Assembly (NCBI GenBank): GCA_017466805.1
Contig: JAFTTN010000071.1
Span: 1-51,656 of the forward strand
Direction of reading: 5' to 3'
Source of the DNA: Clostridia bacterium
GTDB taxonomy: Bacteria; Bacillota; Clostridia; Oscillospirales; CAG-382
Length of the DNA: 51,656 nucleotides
The position numbers and the translations under genes are program-made. Shown piece after piece: positions 6,842 to 15,709 of this stretch. Position 1 is the first letter of the stretch, and every line of letters begins with the position of its first letter. Below the pieces are notes generated by a model. That model was given only the letters and a program-made list of their open reading frames with translations, was not told where the DNA came from and made no database searches.

Positions 6842-9835
6842 TTATTCAGCGTCTTGTTTAATTTCGAAGGTGCCGAAATAGTGGCGTGCGATAAGGATAT
6901 AGTCGTATTGGTTAACGGTTTCGTCCTTATTAACGTCGCCGCGAACGAATTCGTCCGAGGTAAGAATACGGGTTTCGAAGTAGTGGCGTTTTACGAGGAT
7001 ATAGTCGTACTGGTCGATTTTTCCATCGTTATTAACGTCGCCGAGGATATACGTCGGGTTATCGGGGTTGTCGGGCTCTTCGCTGACAGCCGAAAGGTTT
7101 TGATAGGTAGCGATACAGACGTATTCTTCCTCGTACCATTCAACGTCGGAGGTGGTGGTGGGAATGGTTTCGCCGACTAAATCGAGGTTACCGAAGAGGA
7201 ACCTATCCCCTATTTTCCAGCTTTCGCAGGACTTCATCATCGAGAAGCAGTTTTCGGAGGTATAGTCGGGCATATCGGGGAATTTACCGACAGTGTCGCC
7301 GGTTTCGTTAAGTTGAGGATAATTATTACCGGGGTTTATAGCGTAGATAAAGCCGCCCTCGACAAGAGTGGGCATTACGGCAGTACCTAACGATGCGCCG
7401 AGCGAGATTTCGACAAGCTCGTATTCGTTGGTGCCCGCAACCGGTGCGAAGGAATAATAGTTATTCCATACCGAATGCTTGATAGAGGTATCGGTTACTA
7501 TAATGCCCGCGCCTTCTTTTTGAACGTTATTGAAGTGGGTGAGCCAAAGCATATTTTCGTAAACGGTCTTATCGTAGCTTGTATCGGGGTTATACTTAAC
7601 GTAGTTTGCGGTGCAAACGTAACCGTCGTCGTACCAGTTTTTGTTTACGGTAGTGGTAGGAATGGTTTTATTGACGGTATCGATACCGCTGATACGGAGC
7701 ATATCGCCAACCTTCCAGGTCAGTGCATCGATAATTGCGCCGGTACAGTTAGCCGAGGTATAGTCGGTGCCGCTGCCGTCGCCGTTGATTGTGGGATAGT
7801 CGTTACCGTAGTTAAGGCAATATACGAAGCCGCCGTTGGGGATAGCGAGCGGTGTACCGTCGCCAACGTCGGTACCGTCGGAGATTTCGATTATCTTATA
7901 TACGTTTTCGATAGAGGTGGGCTCGAACGCGATATGGAGGAACCACGAGCCGCGGGTATACGCTTCGGTAAAGATTGTGCCCGCGCCCTCGGATGCGTTA
8001 TCCTCGTAGTGAGTGAGCCAGAAGAGCTTACCGCCTTCGAGCTGTTCGACGTTATTATTGTTACCGCCGACAGAATCGGAGCCATTATTTTCGGAAGCCG
8101 AGATAAACGCGCCGATATTGATAAACGAGTAATTAACGTTGATACCGCTTAAATAAATGATATCGCCTTCCTTGCAGGAGGCAAGCTTTGTATAGTTATC
8201 GCCGCTATCGCCGACGGGGTCGTCTGCGCCGGCCTCCCAAGCGTGTGCCGCGATAAGTATTTCATCGTTTGCAAGTGTGTAGGTTACCGAAGCATCGCCC
8301 GAGCCGGCGGCTACGGTTTTAACGGTATAGGAGCCGTCCACGTTCTTCTTTGCAACGAGGTTCATAGTCCACATAAGGTTTGCGGCGTCGTACGCGGAGT
8401 TGATTTCGCCGTTATTATACGAGGGAGTGAAAAGAATGGTTTTGCCTGCGGTGACCTTATTATTAACCGCAGAGATATAGATACCGTCGGTAATATGCGA
8501 GCCGGTATAGCGCGCAACCTCGATTTCGTCTATCCAGATATATTTTGCGCCGTCGGAATCGTAGTTCTTGAAGGCGAATTTAACGTATCTTGCATCGACC
8601 TGCTTATCGCTCGTTGCGGTAAGAATATAGTTTGACCAGCCCGAATCGTATACGCCTGTGCCGCTTATCTGCATTGCCGCAGAGGAGCTTGCCGCTTTGG
8701 TGAAGTTTTGGTTATCGGTAGAAACGAGAACCTCTACGTATATGCTGTGGGGGAAATCGATGCCCCATTTACCTGCCGCGAGGTATGCGGAATAGGTATC
8801 GGTCTTTTGGACAGAGCCGAGGTCAACGACGATTTCGGTGCTTGCGCCGAAGCCCGAATATGCATTCGTGCCGCCGTCGGCGTTGCTCTTCGAGCCGTCG
8901 GTAAGACGTTTGCCGTCGTCATCGAAATCGTCACCGCGGGTTACGTTGGTTGCGGTATAGGACTTACCGGTCGAAAGAACGGTTTTGGTGCTTGTGTTCA
9001 AAACTGCATTAATGAGCGTTTTTGCGGCGGAATCGACCTGCGCCTGCGTAGCATTGCCGTCATTGTTTACGACAACTGCGGCATCGTAGGCAACGCGGAG
9101 CGCCTGAAGATTTTCGGCATTATAGTTTTTGTGCGAAACGCCGGATATGTTTGCAATAAGGCTTTGCAGCTGAGATTTATCGATCTTGGGACCGGTAGAC
9201 GAAAGGAGCACGAACCAGTCGAGGTCGAGCTTACCGGTAGAAAGTCTGGATTGGGTTACCCAGCAGTCACCAAGACCGGTTGCACCGTAGGTTGCGGTAC
9301 CGCGCGTGGAGCTGGGGGCACTGTCGTAGACGTGGAATTTATTCGTAGAGGAATCGTAGCCGACGATTGCGATGAAGTGGCCGGGAACGTGACCGATTGC
9401 AACGCCGCCGTTGGCGAGGTGGTTTTTGAGCTTACTGCTTGCTGCGGTAGCCCAATAGCCCGAGCCGCCGTTTACGTCGCAGGTGAAGCCGTACTGTGTG
9501 CCGTATTTTGCTTGGATACGGGGGTAAAGCGTGCTTCTGTCGGTACCGCCGAAGGAAGCGGTATTAAACGCGCCTATTTTATTTGCCCAAACGGCAACCG
9601 AATAGACGTCGGGCGCATCGCCGGTGAGATAGCCGACTGCGTTGACTATCGAAAAGATACCGCAGGCGGTATTATACATAGTTCTGCCGCCAACGTAGAC
9701 AGACTTCCATTTGGAATCCCATTGGCGTTGAATGGTGAACGCCGCCGCGGACGCATTGATAACCGTACCTGCAATCATCGAAAACAGCATTACCGCAACG
9801 ATGAGCAGACACAGAGATTTCTTCATAATCCTCAT
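6842..9835 (-). CDS. Secreted C39-like cysteine peptidase, discoidin and repeat domains, C-terminal type I dockerin
   Basis: About 997 residues, exported. The start ATG at 9835 has GGAGG 7 bases upstream; an upstream in-frame codon at 9859 lacks one. Signal peptide residues 1-30 (MKKSLCLLIVAVMLFSMIAG, A-S-A-A-A). A C39_2-like peptidase domain (about 30-215) has a candidate catalytic Cys in NTACGIFSIV (near 57) and His in VPGHFIAIVGYD (near 150). Then come a FIVAR-like helical segment (220-290), a discoidin/F5-8C-like domain (about 292-440, ending IDEIEVARYTG), and two copies of an unrecognised domain (from about 600 and 761). The C-terminus is a type I dockerin with two Ca2+ loops, DVNNDGKIDQYDYIL and DVNKDETVNQYDYIL. 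The dockerin implies docking on a cohesin scaffold; no cohesin is in the window. Confidence 0.88.
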   Translation of the reverse strand: MRIMKKSLCLLIVAVMLFSMIAGTVINASAAAFTIQRQWDSKWKSVYVGGRTMYNTACGIFSIVNAVGYLTGDAPDVYSVAVWANKIGAFNTASFGGTDRSTLYPRIQAKYGTQYGFTCDVNGGSGYWATAASSKLKNHLANGGVAIGHVPGHFIAIVGYDSSTNKFHVYDSAPSSTRGTATYGATGLGDCWVTQSRLSTGKLDLDWFVLLSSTGPKIDKSQLQSLIANISGVSHKNYNAENLQALRVAYDAAVVVNNDGNATQAQVDSAAKTLINAVLNTSTKTVLSTGKSYTATNVTRGDDFDDDGKRLTDGSKSNADGGTNAYSGFGASTEIVVDLGSVQKTDTYSAYLAAGKWGIDFPHSIYVEVLVSTDNQNFTKAASSSAAMQISGTGVYDSGWSNYILTATSDKQVDARYVKFAFKNYDSDGAKYIWIDEIEVARYTGSHITDGIYISAVNNKVTAGKTILFTPSYNNGEINSAYDAANLMWTMNLVAKKNVDGSYTVKTVAAGSGDASVTYTLANDEILIAAHAWEAGADDPVGDSGDNYTKLASCKEGDIIYLSGINVNYSFINIGAFISASENNGSDSVGGNNNNVEQLEGGKLFWLTHYEDNASEGAGTIFTEAYTRGSWFLHIAFEPTSIENVYKIIEISDGTDVGDGTPLAIPNGGFVYCLNYGNDYPTINGDGSGTDYTSANCTGAIIDALTWKVGDMLRISGIDTVNKTIPTTTVNKNWYDDGYVCTANYVKYNPDTSYDKTVYENMLWLTHFNNVQKEGAGIIVTDTSIKHSVWNNYYSFAPVAGTNEYELVEISLGASLGTAVMPTLVEGGFIYAINPGNNYPQLNETGDTVGKFPDMPDYTSENCFSMMKSCESWKIGDRFLFGNLDLVGETIPTTTSDVEWYEEEYVCIATYQNLSAVSEEPDNPDNPTYILGDVNNDGKIDQYDYILVKRHYFETRILTSDEFVRGDVNKDETVNQYDYILIARHYFGTFEIKQDAE

Positions 9836-9877
9836 TGATAAACCTCCAAAGCTACACATATAATATACAACATTTTA

Positions 9878-9906
9878 ATTATAGTCTTTTTTGTCCGTTT
9901 TGTCAA
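9878..9906 (-). promoter_or_regulatory. Strong promoter of the dockerin protein gene
   Basis: On minus: -35 TTGACA (9906-9901), 17 bases, -10 TATAAT (9883-9878). Both boxes are perfect consensus. It lies 42 bases upstream of the chosen ATG. Confidence 0.85.
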
Positions 9907-9988
9907 CCAAAAAAGGCCAAATGAGTGTTTTTTGAACGAATATCACAAACAAGCAAGAGGTTTTTTGGTGATTATTCCCGCGAAATAA

Positions 9989-10010
9989 AAGAGCAGGCTT
10001 CCCTGCTCTT
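9989..10010. terminator. Terminator hairpin after the membrane protein gene
   Basis: AAGAGCAGG pairs with CCTGCTCTT around a four-base loop, 12 bases downstream of the stop of the minus-strand gene. The flanking T run is short. Confidence 0.6.
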
Positions 10011-10021
10011 TATTGAATCGG

Positions 10022-10558
10022 TTATTTAAGCGCTTTTAGAAATGAATCGAGAGTATGTATTTCCAACCCGAAAAGGTTATCGCCGCAATTTACGATTATA
10101 TCTGTGCCGTGAAATTTTTGATATTTGATTTCGAGCGGCTTAGGGGTTACAAGTATTATTTTCCTGATCGGCTTACGCGCGTCCGCAACGAAGGTGAAAT
10201 CGGAAAGAGGCCTTGGTTTACTGTCGGTATATTGCAAATCGATGCTTTTTGAAGAAAGAAACGCATAATATTTCCTGATAAACCAGCATCCCGATTGCGT
10301 TATAAAGAATTTCGTGTTTTTTCTGTACGAGCCAAGAAGCTTTACCGACAAAAGCTCTTTTTCGGTTTCGATTAACAGCTCGGCATTTTTCGTGCTTTTG
10401 TTACGAAGATACCAAAGCGGGCAGGCGGTTTTAAGCTTAAATTTATTTCGGCATAAGCATGTGATTTTAATTGCAGTAAATAGCCGCGACAGCGCAAAGC
10501 GGAGCGCAATTACCGCAAAGCAAAAGGCGGCGAATGCCAAAATCCAGACGAAAAGCAT
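10022..10558 (-). CDS. Hypothetical membrane-anchored protein, partner of the sigma factor gene
   Basis: 178 residues. One N-terminal membrane helix (residues 1-24, hydrophobic run WILAFAAFCFAVIALRFALS), a short Cys-containing basic stretch, then a soluble domain that should face the cytoplasm or exterior. I do not recognise the family. The gene starts 3 bases after the stop of the ECF-like sigma gene, with AAAGGGG as ribosome site. It is probably translated with the sigma factor. By position it could act as an anti-sigma or sensor subunit, but no known anti-sigma domain is visible, so that is only a guess from context. Confidence 0.65.
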   Translation of the reverse strand: MLFVWILAFAAFCFAVIALRFALSRLFTAIKITCLCRNKFKLKTACPLWYLRNKSTKNAELLIETEKELLSVKLLGSYRKNTKFFITQSGCWFIRKYYAFLSSKSIDLQYTDSKPRPLSDFTFVADARKPIRKIILVTPKPLEIKYQKFHGTDIIVNCGDNLFGLEIHTLDSFLKALK

Positions 10559-10561
10559 ATA

Positions 10562-12214
10562 TTAATCCCCTTTATACGAAAGAAAAATAATAGGTGTTTT
10601 TCCGATTTCAACGTTATACGGCATTAATCCCTGATTTACGATTTCTTCCATTACCGCCAAGGGATATGCACGCAGAAGCCATTGTGTTTCGCAATGCCCG
10701 CTCCCGTCGACGTGCTTGGGCACGCGGCGTTTATTTGCATTACTCAGTCTTTCGAGGTCGGCACGTACAAATTCGATTATTCCTTTATACATACGGGTGA
10801 TTGCGGGGTAAAAAAGGCTTTGCGTTATTTCCTCGGGAAGATAGGGTATATCGAGAAGCGCTTTGCCGTTTTTATCGGTTTTAACGATATGCAGCTTTTC
10901 AAAATCGGGAACGAGGTCGTATACACGGTTATCGTTCGGCGCTATACTGCATTCCGGCACGAGCGATGCATAGAAGCGGGCTATAGCCTGAAGACTTAAT
11001 TTATACTTAAAGCCGTTATACGCCCAATGCGCCGTGCCGAACAGCGATTGCTTATCCTGCAATCTGCATATGAACGAATTATCCGATTCCGAAAAGCAGC
11101 TTACCGAAACCGGCCCCGAGCTTTCATATTTTATATTACGTCTGCTGTTGTTTTCGCAGGCCGTGCCGTATGCATACCATCTGCCGCCGTTTTTGCGTTC
11201 GGGCGGAAGCGCAGGTGCGTATTTACTTATACTGCATTCGGATACAACCGATTGCAGAGCGCTGTCGATTGCAAAAAGGCAAAGAGTTGCTTTTTGCTTT
11301 TCCGACATATTTTTAAACCGGTCGGTTTCGAAAATCGGAATTAATTGCTTATTTGCCGACATCCAAATTTGCTTTGCGTGGCGCTTTGCAAGCTGTTCCT
11401 GTGCCGAAATATCGCCAAACGAGGATTCGTAGCCGACAATAAAGATACGCGTATAGACCAGCCCGCCCGACGTTTTACCCATTAGCTCGGCAGATATAAG
11501 ACGCTCGACTATCGGTTCGATATATGCCGTTGGAATACCTATCGATTCGGATATATTACGGATAGAAAGCGGCGATTCGTAGGCAAGAATAAGAATATTC
11601 TGCTCTATTTCGCCCCTGATTGCCGAAAACGGTTCGCCGTTTAGGCCTGAATTGCCCCAAATAGCTATCGACAAATATTTTGGCTTGTAGCTTATTTCGG
11701 AATACTTTTCCATTTTGGTTATTCCCTCCTTGATTTGCTTTCGCGCACTTGAAAGGCGTGTTTTTACCGTGCCGACCGAAATACCGAGCGAGCTTGCGAT
11801 TTCTTCGATCGATTCGCCGCCGATATAGTGTCTTACCGTTACCTCGCGGTAAATGCTTATTAATCTTCCGATTTCGCGGCGCACGGCGGAATACTCCTCT
11901 GCCTTTGCTTCGGCATCTTCGATTTTTTCCAAATCCGAGCTTTCGGTGCAATAATCTATCGATTCGAACGACACGATACGGTTTTTATATTTTCTTCTTA
12001 ACCATTCGTTATATTTATTTTTGAGCACCGTGGCAAGAAAGCCCTTTTTGTGCTCGACAGAATCGCCCGAGCGCTGCTTTACGAGCAGTGCAATAAGCGT
12101 TTCCTGTATTAACGAATCGAGCTCGGAGCAATCGCCGTATTTAACCGATGCGAGCTCATACAGATACAGCATATATTCTTTATATTCGTTTTCGAGCTTT
12201 ATTTCGTTATGCAC
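10562..12214 (-). CDS. ECF-type sigma factor with large C-terminal extension
   Basis: 550 residues, about three times the length of a plain ECF sigma factor. Region sigma2 is at about residues 28-80 (DSLIQETLIALLV ... FLATVLKNKYNEWLRRK). Sigma4 is at about 112-165 with the helix-turn-helix SIEEIASSLGISVGTVKTRL. The remaining 380 residues are an extension: a winged-helix-like segment at about 205-260 (ESPLSIRNISESIGIPTAYIE), then an unrecognised domain rich in aromatic residues. GTG start with AAGGAGG 7 bases upstream. The downstream gene, 3 bases away, is a small membrane protein. The extension probably gates sigma activity in place of a separate anti-sigma factor; this is inferred from known ECF families with C-terminal extensions, not shown here. 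Confidence 0.82.
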   Translation of the reverse strand: MHNEIKLENEYKEYMLYLYELASVKYGDCSELDSLIQETLIALLVKQRSGDSVEHKKGFLATVLKNKYNEWLRRKYKNRIVSFESIDYCTESSDLEKIEDAEAKAEEYSAVRREIGRLISIYREVTVRHYIGGESIEEIASSLGISVGTVKTRLSSARKQIKEGITKMEKYSEISYKPKYLSIAIWGNSGLNGEPFSAIRGEIEQNILILAYESPLSIRNISESIGIPTAYIEPIVERLISAELMGKTSGGLVYTRIFIVGYESSFGDISAQEQLAKRHAKQIWMSANKQLIPIFETDRFKNMSEKQKATLCLFAIDSALQSVVSECSISKYAPALPPERKNGGRWYAYGTACENNSRRNIKYESSGPVSVSCFSESDNSFICRLQDKQSLFGTAHWAYNGFKYKLSLQAIARFYASLVPECSIAPNDNRVYDLVPDFEKLHIVKTDKNGKALLDIPYLPEEITQSLFYPAITRMYKGIIEFVRADLERLSNANKRRVPKHVDGSGHCETQWLLRAYPLAVMEEIVNQGLMPYNVEIGKTPIIFLSYKGD

Positions 12215-12280
12215 GGCGGCACCTCCTTTCCCTTACGCCTTATTTAGTTGCAAATCTGCCTTTCGGGTTTGCTGTTTTTT

Positions 12281-12319
12281 AAAAAAAGCAGAACGATTAA
12301 ATTTCGTTCTGCTTTTTTT
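12281..12319. terminator. Bidirectional terminator
   Basis: AAAAAAAGCAGAACGA pairs with TCGTTCTGCTTTTTTT. The minus strand use ends the GH35/ceramidase-like operon 9 bases past its stop codon. Confidence 0.85.
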
Positions 12320-12327
12320 AGCGTGTG

Positions 12328-13779
12328 CTAATCCTTTAGAAATTCATCGAGCAGCGGGGCGAGGTCTCGCTTGAATTTGGGGATTGCCGTGCGGGAAATC
12401 CAGCTTGACCAGAAGGTATAGCCGCCGAGTGCGAGCGAGCGGGGGGTTGCGACGTAGTTATAATAGCCGCCGCATTGATCGACGGGAATCGTTTTCGTAC
12501 CGGTAAAGCGCGAGCGCAACCAAAGCGACATATCGACCAGACTTTCGCCGGGGACGCCGACGAACAGATAGCCGCAGAAGCGGAGTGCGGAAACGTAGAC
12601 GGTTACCTTATGGGTTTTAAGCTCTTCGTCGGTGAAGCCGTATTTCGCGCCGCGCACCATATGGTTAAGGTGGCCGGCACGCCAGAGGTCATCGATAATT
12701 CGCTTTACCTCGTAGGCAGGTCTGTCCTCGGCGACAGCCTGCTCGAATTCCTTTTGCAAGGCGTTGAATTTATCCCAGCATTTAGGCATATCGGCGTAAT
12801 TATCGGGGATATCCTCGTTCATCGGCATAACTATTTCGAAGGTTTCGGTTTTGAACACCTTATCGGTATCGAGCTTAACAGCGGTTGCATCGAAGATTTC
12901 GCGTATACGCGAGCCGATTGATTTTGCAAGGCGTTTGCATTCCTCGGCAGACGATTCATAGGTGCCGTGGCCGGGCGAGCAATCCTTTTTGGTGGCAAGG
13001 TCGGCGCAGGGACCGTTGATATACATACCGATACCGCCGTATATTTCCGCCATATCGTCGGCAAGGTAGCCGGTCCAATCGTAATCGTAGTGGTATTCGG
13101 TTAATCTATCGGGGTTTTCGCTATGCTCGAAGAGTACGCCGACATCGGGATGTGCCGCAAAGCGCGAAACGGTACCCAAGGTTTCGCCGTTTTTGTTTTT
13201 GAACATAAACATATACGCCATTTGGTCGACGTTATTATCGAAATATATAGGCTTTTCGAATGCGGGAAGCTTTGGCTGATAGCCGCGCAGGAGCATTATA
13301 TTCGGGTCTTGGGTATAGGGTCTTCCGTCTTTATCGAACTGCATACCGCGCCATACGGTTACTCCGCCTAAGCCTTCGATATACTGCTCGCGGTTGAAGG
13401 AATAGTCGGTACCCATATCGCATTCCGCGGCGTACACCTCGCATTCCTCGGCACGAGATATCATATCCTTTACCGTTTCGACAGATTTATCTATAAGGCG
13501 GTCCATCGCTTCGCCCGCAAGCATATCGTGATACGGAGCGGCGTGGATTTGGAGCTCGTGGTACCACACCGATTTTTCGGGGATACCCGTTCGCGCGGCA
13601 ACCTCTCTTCTCCAGCGGTCCGCTTCACGCGGGTAGGTCGCATTGAAATCGAAGCCTGCGATAAGCACGCGTTCGTTTCCCTGCTCTATATACAAAAATC
13701 TGCCGTATATATCGGTACCGTAGGGCCATTCGGGCTTAAAGGTACCCTTGGTTGACATTTTTGCAAAGCTGCATTTCAT
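12328..13779 (-). CDS. Neutral/alkaline ceramidase-like protein
   Basis: 483 residues, no signal peptide, so probably cytoplasmic. Features recalling the neutral ceramidase N-terminal domain are the opening strand RVLIAGFDFNATY, a His cluster ELQIHAAPYHDM (family pattern THTHS, zinc ligand region) and SRFAAHPDVG (second zinc His). At the place where ceramidases carry the Ser nucleophile (GDVSPN), this protein reads NGPCADLATK, with no Ser. True ceramidase activity is therefore doubtful and the protein may be a divergent metal-dependent amidase or hydrolase. It follows the GH35 gene by 15 bases and ends at a terminator, so the two form an operon and probably handle one glycoconjugate. Confidence 0.6.
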   Translation of the reverse strand: MKCSFAKMSTKGTFKPEWPYGTDIYGRFLYIEQGNERVLIAGFDFNATYPREADRWRREVAARTGIPEKSVWYHELQIHAAPYHDMLAGEAMDRLIDKSVETVKDMISRAEECEVYAAECDMGTDYSFNREQYIEGLGGVTVWRGMQFDKDGRPYTQDPNIMLLRGYQPKLPAFEKPIYFDNNVDQMAYMFMFKNKNGETLGTVSRFAAHPDVGVLFEHSENPDRLTEYHYDYDWTGYLADDMAEIYGGIGMYINGPCADLATKKDCSPGHGTYESSAEECKRLAKSIGSRIREIFDATAVKLDTDKVFKTETFEIVMPMNEDIPDNYADMPKCWDKFNALQKEFEQAVAEDRPAYEVKRIIDDLWRAGHLNHMVRGAKYGFTDEELKTHKVTVYVSALRFCGYLFVGVPGESLVDMSLWLRSRFTGTKTIPVDQCGGYYNYVATPRSLALGGYTFWSSWISRTAIPKFKRDLAPLLDEFLKD

Positions 13780-13794
13780 AGTTAATCACCTTTC

Positions 13795-15531
13795 TTAGCC
13801 AATATCGTGTTTATCAATAAGCTCTATATAGGGCTCGCCCTTTATTCCGTCGGATTCGAAAACGACAATTTCGTTTTTGCCCTCTTTTAGCAGAGATGCG
13901 GGAAGGTAGAGAGTTTTTTGCGGTCCTATTTCCCAATATCTGCCCAAATTAAAGCCGTTTACCGTTACAAAGCCTTTTGTAAAGCTATCGAGCTTAATAT
14001 AGGTATCTGCTGCATTATCGATTTCGAAATATCCGCGGTAGAAGCGCGATTGCTCCTCGATTTGCGTATTCGTGTAATCCACTTTTTCGAGATTATCCAT
14101 CGGAAGCGGATATACCTGCCAATTAAAATGAATTTTATTGTTAAGCAGGCATCTGCCGTCTATTCCCTTTTTGCGCATCATCTTCGCACCGAAGTTGGCT
14201 CTGCCCATATTTTCGACGAGGACTGTAAGAATATCGCCCTCCTTTGCCGAAATATTTATCTGCAGGCTATCGTTGATATACAAAATGCCGCAAAGTGTTT
14301 TATTTATATACACCTGAGCTCTGTCGCCAAGAGATTCGAAGGAAAGAAGCGCGTTTTCGTAATCGCGGTTAAGGCGGGTGGTATATGCAATATAGCCGTA
14401 GCCGATTCCGTAATACTCCATACATCGAGGAACGTTTGAGCTTTGCGGGGAGGAAAGATTTGCCAAGTTATCGAAGATACCGGCGGATTCGGTCAGATTT
14501 ACTCTGCCGTATGCTTTTTTTGCGCGGTTTGCGGGGATTTCGGGGAGCGGCTCTTTATTGTAGCGCGCAAACACTTCGCGCAGGGCGAGATATTTTTCGG
14601 TTATATCTCCGCTTTCGGTAAGCACCGCATCGAAATCGTAGCTGGTTACGTCGGGAAGGAATTTTTCGTGATGGTTTGCGCCGTTCATAAAGCCGAAGTT
14701 GGTTCCGCCGATGAACATATACATATTCAGGCTGCCGCGCGCAAGCATATCCGAAACGGTTTTGCTGTAATCGGTAGCAGAGGTGGTATGGTGATATTCA
14801 TCGCCCCAGGCGTCGAACCAGCCGCACCACATTTCCATACACATTTTTGGCATATCGGGATACATTTCATCGTGGTCGCGGAAACGGTTTTCGACGTCCG
14901 AGCCGAAGTTCAGCGTTACCAATCCGCCTTCGATACAGCCGTCGAGCATTTCGGCTTTATTCGTACCGTCGGAGGTAAAGAGCGGAACCGACATACCGCG
15001 GCGGATATAGCCCTCTTTTAAATAAGCGAGGTATTGCTTATCGTCGCCGTAGTATCCGTATTCGTTTTCGCACTGAAGCATTATTATATTTCCGCCGTTT
15101 ATAGAAAGCATGGGGCGGATTTCATCGAAAAGCTTATCTAAATAGCGGTCGAAATATTTAATATAGGTTTCGTTGAAGCAGCGGATTTCGATATCCGGCT
15201 CGGTTTGGATCCACCAAGGCAGACCGCCGAATTCCCATTCCGAGCAGATATAGGGACCGGGGCGGACTATTGCCATAAGCCCCTCCTCCTGCGCGACGGC
15301 GAGAAAGCGTTTTATATCGAGCATTCCCGAAAAATCGAACACTCCCTTTTGTTTTTCGTGCAGATTCCAAGCACAATAGGTTTCGACACAGTTACAGCCG
15401 AGAGCGCGAAGCTTTTTGAAGATATCGCGCCAGGTATCCGGCAGGTTGCGGAAATAGTGCACCGCACCCGACATTATTTTTATTTCCTGCCCGTCTTTTA
15501 TAAATTTATTTCCCTGTATTTCAAAGGTCAT
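13795..15531 (-). CDS. Beta-galactosidase, glycoside hydrolase family 35
   Basis: 578 residues. Removes terminal beta-galactose from glycans. The N-terminal GH35 TIM barrel is clear: SGAVHYFRNLPDTWRDIFKK, AIVRPGPYICSEWEFGGLPWW, acid/base Glu in MLQCENEYGYYG and nucleophile Glu in MCMEMWCGWFDAWG. The second half holds the beta-sandwich jelly-roll domains (FRGYFEIDNAADTYIKL, VNGFNLGRYWEIGPQKTLYLP). No signal peptide, so it acts on imported sugars or oligosaccharides. I chose ATG at 15531 (MTFEIQG) with a GAGG site about 7 bases upstream. An upstream in-frame ATG at 15573 lies inside the promoter. Confidence 0.93.
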   Translation of the reverse strand: MTFEIQGNKFIKDGQEIKIMSGAVHYFRNLPDTWRDIFKKLRALGCNCVETYCAWNLHEKQKGVFDFSGMLDIKRFLAVAQEEGLMAIVRPGPYICSEWEFGGLPWWIQTEPDIEIRCFNETYIKYFDRYLDKLFDEIRPMLSINGGNIIMLQCENEYGYYGDDKQYLAYLKEGYIRRGMSVPLFTSDGTNKAEMLDGCIEGGLVTLNFGSDVENRFRDHDEMYPDMPKMCMEMWCGWFDAWGDEYHHTTSATDYSKTVSDMLARGSLNMYMFIGGTNFGFMNGANHHEKFLPDVTSYDFDAVLTESGDITEKYLALREVFARYNKEPLPEIPANRAKKAYGRVNLTESAGIFDNLANLSSPQSSNVPRCMEYYGIGYGYIAYTTRLNRDYENALLSFESLGDRAQVYINKTLCGILYINDSLQINISAKEGDILTVLVENMGRANFGAKMMRKKGIDGRCLLNNKIHFNWQVYPLPMDNLEKVDYTNTQIEEQSRFYRGYFEIDNAADTYIKLDSFTKGFVTVNGFNLGRYWEIGPQKTLYLPASLLKEGKNEIVVFESDGIKGEPYIELIDKHDIG

Positions 15532-15564
15532 AGCGTTGCCTCGTTTTTTTAAAATCGCAAGCTG

Positions 15565-15593
15565 ATTATACACCGCGAGCAGACAAAAAGCAA
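15565..15593 (-). promoter_or_regulatory. Promoter of the GH35 operon
   Basis: On minus: -35 TTGCTT (15593-15588), 17 bases, -10 TATAAT (15570-15565), 33 bases before the ATG. Confidence 0.7.
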
Positions 15594-15656
15594 TGCATTT
15601 TGTTTAATATTATTTGATTTATTCACAAATTTTATGATATTATTAACAAATTGTTC

Positions 15657-15685
15657 TTGATATAGAGCGATTTATATTTTATAAT
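15657..15685 (+). promoter_or_regulatory. Promoter of the split lipoprotein gene
   Basis: -35 TTGATA (15657-15662), 17-base spacer, -10 TATAAT (15680-15685), 24 bases upstream of the ATG. An intact promoter in front of a broken gene. Confidence 0.75.
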
Positions 15686-15709
15686 TGAATTACAAAGGAG
15701 GGGTATATT

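Noticed and set aside
8708-9838. 376-codon plus-strand frame
   Set aside because: It lies wholly antisense to the dockerin protein gene, which has signal peptide, domains and promoter; the frame shows no recognisable domain.
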